From positions 1-42,920 of IMG/VR virus record IMGVR_UViG_3300020312_000213: DNA of 42,920 nt; one strand, written 5' to 3'. The DNA is from a virus. The first letter of the stretch is position 1; every line of letters begins with the position of its first letter. Shown one piece after another: positions 38,831 through 42,920 of the stretch. The notes below the pieces were generated by a model. The model was given only the letters and a program-made list of their open reading frames with translations, was not told the DNA's origin and did not search any database. The translations under genes and the position numbers were made by a program.

Positions 38831-39666
38831 TTGGTGTTGGTATTCGGAGGACCAGAGAATCTAGGATCATTATACACCCTTTCATCAGAATCTACCTTAT
38901 TTGGATCATAGTTTGGATCTGGATAATCCTCCCAACTATCACCCTCGTATTCTGTGATTAATGGATTAATGTCTTTTCGTTCTCCGTAGACATGATAGAA
39001 GCAATCTATCGGTTTGTCATCTGCCTCACCCACAATTATGTACTCATTTGTGAATTCTATGACATTTAAATGAAAATGTCTACTTCCAATTGGTTGCAAC
39101 TGTACAGTAATACTCTCTTCTGCAACCAAATCCTTCCAATAATATGGTAAATCAATTCTATCAGAGTCCTTTAATCTACCTCTATAATATACTCCTACCT
39201 CTGGTCCCTCAATACAAGCATATCTAAGTCTATGACCTTTACCTTTAGTAGGATGTTGTATATCAAAAGGTTTTGGTTTACCATCAGCAGCAGAGAATCT
39301 CGAAGCAAGTTTACCTTTGTTACCACAATCTACTGCACCAGTAAAGAAGGCATCCCCATCAACATATAATAGATCAGTCTGTGGTCCAGAGATCTTAAGG
39401 GTATTTGACATTCTGCCATTACCCTCCATTATAGAATCACCTTTAACCTTCAAGGAAATAGGTGGCATCATTGCATCTGGATTAAATGTATTAGCAATCA
39501 TTACGGTTGCTTCAGAATAGGTAAACCAAGGAGCACCAACAACCATAGGTGCTTCAATGTATGCACCACCTCTAATCTGACTAGGACCAATTCCTAAACA
39601 AGGTGCTGGTAAACCCTCACCTACAAATAAAGTCTTTTTACATTCTATGTCTGGGAACTTAGCCAT
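38827..39666 (-). CDS. spike-complex/virion structural protein
   Basis: The 279-residue protein follows the needle gene by an 8-nt overlap. It has an N-terminal Gly/Pro-rich beta region (MAKFPDIECKKTLFVGEG) and a central strand-rich part (LLYVDGDAFFTGAVD). The C-terminal domain (from GHRLRYACIEGPEVGVYYRG to CFYHVYGE) recurs alone in the protein at 3312-3725. The last 40 residues are acidic, Pro/Asp-rich and probably disordered. It is probably a baseplate spike-associated protein. Confidence 0.72.
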   Translation of the reverse strand: MAKFPDIECKKTLFVGEGLPAPCLGIGPSQIRGGAYIEAPMVVGAPWFTYSEATVMIANTFNPDAMMPPISLKVKGDSIMEGNGRMSNTLKISGPQTDLLYVDGDAFFTGAVDCGNKGKLASRFSAADGKPKPFDIQHPTKGKGHRLRYACIEGPEVGVYYRGRLKDSDRIDLPYYWKDLVAEESITVQLQPIGSRHFHLNVIEFTNEYIIVGEADDKPIDCFYHVYGERKDINPLITEYEGDSWEDYPDPNYDPNKVDSDERVYNDPRFSGPPNTNTK

Positions 39667-40234
39667 CTAATCCACCCTCTCGTTGTTGATCTTCTAATAA
39701 TGATTCACCTTTAGATGGAAGACCTGTGGTTGCTCCATCAGCACAGTCAATTAATCCACCCCAAAAATTAAGAGTGTTTTGACCAATTAACTCTAATAAA
39801 CCAGATGAGAAGAATTTTACCACAGAGTCACCATTAATCTCAATGGTTTTAGATTTCATATTGATCTTCTCATTAGAATCTAGGTTTATTATACCTTTAT
39901 TCGCATGCATATCAATATCTTGTCCTTCTATCCTTACTCTACCTCGTGCTGCTCTGATAACAATATCACCTTCAGCAGCATTTAATATAAAAGCATTGTT
40001 TGTTACTGGTCTCTCTCCACAATGTATTTGAAAGACACCTGGACATCTATTAATAGTACCACCCTTCTGAGCACCAGAAGAGATCATAGTCATATAATGC
40101 TCAACTTCCTGACCTGGAAGACCATTCCTAAGCATGATACCACTTAGTTGGTTGTTCATATTAATATGACCAAACTTTAAATGACCGTAATCATTACCCA
40201 ATTCTAGAGGGTTATGTACTTTTAACTTTGCCAT
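39659..40234 (-). CDS. beta-helix needle protein (gp5 C-terminal/VgrG-tip like)
   Basis: Residues ~80-160 form regular short strands with repeating polar-hydrophobic pattern: GDIVIRAARGRVRIEGQDIDM, KGIINLDSNEKINMKSKTI, EINGDSVVKFFSSG. This is the repeat style of the gp5 C-terminal beta-helix and VgrG tips that pierce the outer membrane. It shares TAATG with the gp5-like gene, so hub and needle are made as two proteins here. Confidence 0.76.
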   Translation of the reverse strand: MAKLKVHNPLELGNDYGHLKFGHINMNNQLSGIMLRNGLPGQEVEHYMTMISSGAQKGGTINRCPGVFQIHCGERPVTNNAFILNAAEGDIVIRAARGRVRIEGQDIDMHANKGIINLDSNEKINMKSKTIEINGDSVVKFFSSGLLELIGQNTLNFWGGLIDCADGATTGLPSKGESLLEDQQREGGLDG

Positions 40235-42690
40235 TAGTTACTCTCTATGATTCGGTATCCCTTATTAGGATCAACAGTTCCTCTATTAACATTACCAACA
40301 CAATCAACGACTCTAACAAGAGGTGTGCCTGGTGGAATTTCACCAACAGTATCATCACCAATTCTCCTAACACAGAAGATTGGATTTATAACAGCATTAT
40401 AACCAGTATTAGTAGAGACATATATCTCAGGTCTCTCTGTCCATCCCTCACCAGGATTAATAATCTCGACAGTATCTAATACGCCAAAAGGACCAAAGGT
40501 TGCTTTTATCTCTGCCCCAGTTGGATTTGGTTCAATAACAACCTTATCATAGTTAGAATCATAATTCATACCTGCTTGTTCAATCTCTAATCCACAAAGA
40601 TAAAGCATTACAGGATAACTACCAACAGTTAATGCAGGGAATGCATTAAAATCTGTCTCACCATCAGGACCTGTACCTGGAAGTAAAGTTGTACCCTTCC
40701 TACGTGCGATCCTATCTTCCATTGGTTGATCGCCATCCAAAGTCTCAGTTCCACTACCACCAGGAGGAAGACCACTAGTAGTGGTAGGAGTGGGAAGTCC
40801 ACCAGGACCAATTATTGCAGATCCAACCCCAACTATATTTCTATCCTCTGGTCTAAGTACTGTATCACCCACACCACCATCTACATTAGGTGTGGTAGTA
40901 TCAATCTCTGGTGTAATTACTGCATCTTTATCAAATCGTTGCCATTTACCATCAGCTCTTTTAACTACTGTCTGGTCAGAAGTTGCCCAAACTCGACCAT
41001 CACCACCCATATCTCCATTTGGTTGTGATGGGAATCCATATCCAGGTTCCTCAACTACAACATTATCAACACTAAATGTTGGACGACCTGTATCTGGATT
41101 AGTTCCACCATCTGGTCTCATCTTTGGTCTAACAAATCCACCTTTACCTTTACCACAATTATCTTTAATGGTAACAAAAGGTTCTTTTGTATATCCTAAT
41201 CCTGGTGCAATAATATCAACTCCGAGAATATCACCTGCTGCACTAATAATTGCATTACCTCTAGCATGATTTGGTGAATTGCGTGATAAACCACCACCCC
41301 AGAAAGTTACTATTGGTGGAGCACAAAATACTGGTCCGACATTACATGCATTAGCAGCATTTGTAGCAGAGGTTAACATATCATCTAGATTCAACCCTTT
41401 AAGAGTATCAAAATCAACTAAATTCTTAACATCAGAAGCAAGTCCTTTTGCCTGATTTAAAACACTCTGAATATCAAATGTTGCATCTGGTTGACCACCT
41501 GCAAATATATCCCACTCACTAGACTCTGGACATTCTTGCTTATCATCACAACTAAAGAATCCAGCAAGTTGTGCTAAAAGACCTAAGATAGAATCTGCAA
41601 TATTAAATGATCCACCAAGGATACTTGAGAGACTACCCATAATACTATCAACTATTGAACTTATAGTTCCTAGTAGATTGCCCATTAATCCACCAATAAA
41701 ATTCTCAATAGCACATGCTGGTACATTAATAAATCTATCAACCATCTTGCCTAAGAAGTCACCTATCATTTTAAATAGATTCTTAGTTATCTTACTGTAT
41801 AAACAGGACAATAACTCAAGAGTACCATCTTTAGCAGCTTTTACTTTATCTCGATCTATCGGAGCAACTTCGTGATATAACTTCTTCGTCTCATTATTAA
41901 GTGTCTCCAAGACATTCTTACGCATCTCTTTAATCATCCACTTCATACCTCTCGATACAAAGTTAGATGCGATATCAATTTTCTTCTGGATGTACTCTTG
42001 TTTGTCGCTAATCCATCCAGAGGCAGTATTCTCCCACCTTGAAAGTTGGTCTTGTGCTCTCTCAATATCTTTAATCATTCCTTGGATAGCCTTCTGCACC
42101 TGCCCCATTGGAACTTTTTCACATTCACTGGGTTGAGCAAACCCAAGTACTGGTTCTTCCTGTTGCCTTTGATCAGATATACCCCAAACATTTGGATAGG
42201 CAAATCCTTCCATAGGTTGACCTACCCTTAAAGGTATATCAAAAGTTGCAACCAGATCTTTTTCAGTGTATCCACTAAGAGGAGCAAAACCATCAGTGGT
42301 CTCTTGCTTCTTGTTTAGTTTAGTTTGTTCATTATTAGATTTTATACCAATAATAAATGCCCCTGTCTTTTCAGCAGCATTAGTCCACATACCACGAACA
42401 TGAGTACCTTGAGTAACAGCAGAAGATGCACCACTTCCTTTATGTCCACTACCCATTGTACTTCCTGGTAATTCTGCCCAGATAAGTTGATCATCTGGGT
42501 TTATATTTTTGTCAGGAGAGTTCACCCCAATAATTCTGACACGAACTCTCTGACTCCAGTTCTTTAACTCATCTGTACTAGTCAGACCTTCTTCATCCCT
42601 AGGCCAAGATTCTCTAGGTGCAACAATCCCTTCCCAAAAAGTCTTGGAAATAGATTCTGGATTAAAAAGTAAGCCTGATTCCTGTACCAT
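40234..42690 (-). CDS. gp5: gp5-like baseplate hub protein
   Basis: The 818-residue protein has the N-terminal OB fold of T4 gp5: WSQRVRVRIIGVNSPD, then LIWAELPGSTMGSG, SAVTQGTHVRGMW and FIIGIKSN. Residues ~200-300 are helical. The rest has glycine-rich beta modules with a repeated GxGYTxxPxVxI pattern (APGLGYTKEPFVTI, NPGEGWTERPEIYV). I see no lysozyme domain with the usual Glu/Asp/Thr triad, unlike T4 gp5. It forms the centre of the baseplate with the needle gene directly downstream. Confidence 0.82.
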   Translation of the reverse strand: MVQESGLLFNPESISKTFWEGIVAPRESWPRDEEGLTSTDELKNWSQRVRVRIIGVNSPDKNINPDDQLIWAELPGSTMGSGHKGSGASSAVTQGTHVRGMWTNAAEKTGAFIIGIKSNNEQTKLNKKQETTDGFAPLSGYTEKDLVATFDIPLRVGQPMEGFAYPNVWGISDQRQQEEPVLGFAQPSECEKVPMGQVQKAIQGMIKDIERAQDQLSRWENTASGWISDKQEYIQKKIDIASNFVSRGMKWMIKEMRKNVLETLNNETKKLYHEVAPIDRDKVKAAKDGTLELLSCLYSKITKNLFKMIGDFLGKMVDRFINVPACAIENFIGGLMGNLLGTISSIVDSIMGSLSSILGGSFNIADSILGLLAQLAGFFSCDDKQECPESSEWDIFAGGQPDATFDIQSVLNQAKGLASDVKNLVDFDTLKGLNLDDMLTSATNAANACNVGPVFCAPPIVTFWGGGLSRNSPNHARGNAIISAAGDILGVDIIAPGLGYTKEPFVTIKDNCGKGKGGFVRPKMRPDGGTNPDTGRPTFSVDNVVVEEPGYGFPSQPNGDMGGDGRVWATSDQTVVKRADGKWQRFDKDAVITPEIDTTTPNVDGGVGDTVLRPEDRNIVGVGSAIIGPGGLPTPTTTSGLPPGGSGTETLDGDQPMEDRIARRKGTTLLPGTGPDGETDFNAFPALTVGSYPVMLYLCGLEIEQAGMNYDSNYDKVVIEPNPTGAEIKATFGPFGVLDTVEIINPGEGWTERPEIYVSTNTGYNAVINPIFCVRRIGDDTVGEIPPGTPLVRVVDCVGNVNRGTVDPNKGYRIIESN

Positions 42691-42920
42691 TACTCGTCGT
42701 ATACTCTACACTCTAATGCATCTGGATGATTGTCACAATACTGATCCAACTTCTTATCTTGATGTCTCAAGTGATAATCATTAATGCCAGTCTCAGGTTC
42801 ATCATCCTTATGGTACTCCTCATAATATGCGTGAGCAGTCTCCAAATCTTCCTTAGAGTATTCCAACATACCATGATTGATATGCTCTTTACCATCTTTA
42901 GGATCAAGATAAACTTCGTG
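42690..42920 (-). CDS. 3' end of an upstream gene (partial)
   Basis: The frame is open from the window edge to a TAA that shares TAATG with the gp5-like gene. The visible 76 residues begin HEVYLDPKDGKEH and are charged, with many His, Tyr and Glu residues, ending LECRVYDE. No domain is recognised. The start lies outside the window. Confidence 0.7.
   Translation of the reverse strand, partial: HEVYLDPKDGKEHINHGMLEYSKEDLETAHAYYEEYHKDDEPETGINDYHLRHQDKKLDQYCDNHPDALECRVYDE

Noticed and set aside
38865-38880. GGTGTATAATG resembling the recurring promoter
   Set aside because: It lies inside the spike protein gene, encoding RVYNDP, far from any start.
858-42231. Many plus-strand open frames of 60-180 codons
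   Set aside because: All lie over minus-strand genes with better start sites, protein families and overlaps. None has a ribosome site or a recognisable domain. They are shadows of the minus-strand genes.
1-42920. CRISPR arrays, insertion sequences, integrase or attachment sites
   Set aside because: No direct repeats with spacers, terminal inverted repeats, transposase or integrase motifs were seen.

Overview
The window looks like part of the genome of a marine T4-like cyanophage (Kyanoviridae-type myovirus of Synechococcus or Prochlorococcus). This rests on gene content: a gp5-type baseplate hub protein, cyanophage-style tail fibre modules ending in an S74 chaperone, the auxiliary genes talC (transaldolase) and ho1 (heme oxygenase), an NfuA-like Fe-S scaffold, and very many 2-oxoglutarate/Fe(II) oxygenases. 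Every gene I can support is on the minus strand, so transcription runs from high to low coordinates. Coding density is extreme, and many neighbours overlap by ATGA or TAATG. More than a dozen real genes of 24-58 codons sit in what look like gaps. I see no tRNA gene, CRISPR array, insertion sequence or plus-strand gene.

Layout in transcription order. (1) 42920-38827: the 3' end of one gene, a gp5-like hub with an OB fold, a separate beta-helix needle protein and a spike/virion protein. (2) 38830-36651: a small membrane protein, an HxGH cytidylyltransferase, two tandem prolyl-hydroxylase-like oxygenases and a sulfotransferase. (3) 36668-34595: a perfect consensus sigma-70 promoter, a structured ~120-nt leader, a small protein, an NfuA-like scaffold, a membrane peptide, and a fusion of a 2OG oxygenase with a sporadic-carbohydrate-cluster domain. 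(4) 34607-28580: a T4-type late promoter and a 1947-residue tail fibre, closed by a terminator. (5) 28582-24989: a restriction-modification-like unit made of a GIY-YIG-like/SF2 helicase protein, an adenine methyltransferase catalytic ORF and a small SAM-binding methyltransferase ORF. The first two are joined by a textbook dnaX-like -1 frameshift signal. (6) 24975-15612: an SF2 helicase, small proteins, a mini SET-domain protein, two radical SAM enzymes interleaved with five oxygenase-like genes (one tentative), a carbamoyltransferase and an SGNH hydrolase. (7) 15634-10863: small proteins, talC, two tandem tail-tip (collar-type) proteins, a coiled-coil protein and a membrane protein. (8) 10876-1: several short operons of small phage proteins, three more oxygenase genes, a SprT-like metalloprotease, ho1, a GT11-type glycosyltransferase and a repeat-rich protein.

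How the genes may work together. The tail genes form the adsorption and puncturing apparatus. The glycan-type genes (GT11, sulfotransferase, carbamoyltransferase, SGNH esterase, cytidylyltransferase, sporadic-carbohydrate fusion, radical SAM and oxygenases) look like a dispersed toolkit for altering a surface glycan or another small molecule. talC, ho1 and the NfuA-like gene tune host carbon, bilin/heme and Fe-S metabolism.

The strongest candidate for something undescribed is the restriction-modification-like unit at 24989-28555. There an A AAA AAG slippery site, with a GGAGG 10 nt upstream and a 7-bp stem 7 nt downstream, would fuse nuclease-helicase to methyltransferase as a ~1053-residue protein. 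A small downstream gene supplies the methyltransferase motifs X, I, II and III. The structured leader at 36534-36633 is the second candidate.
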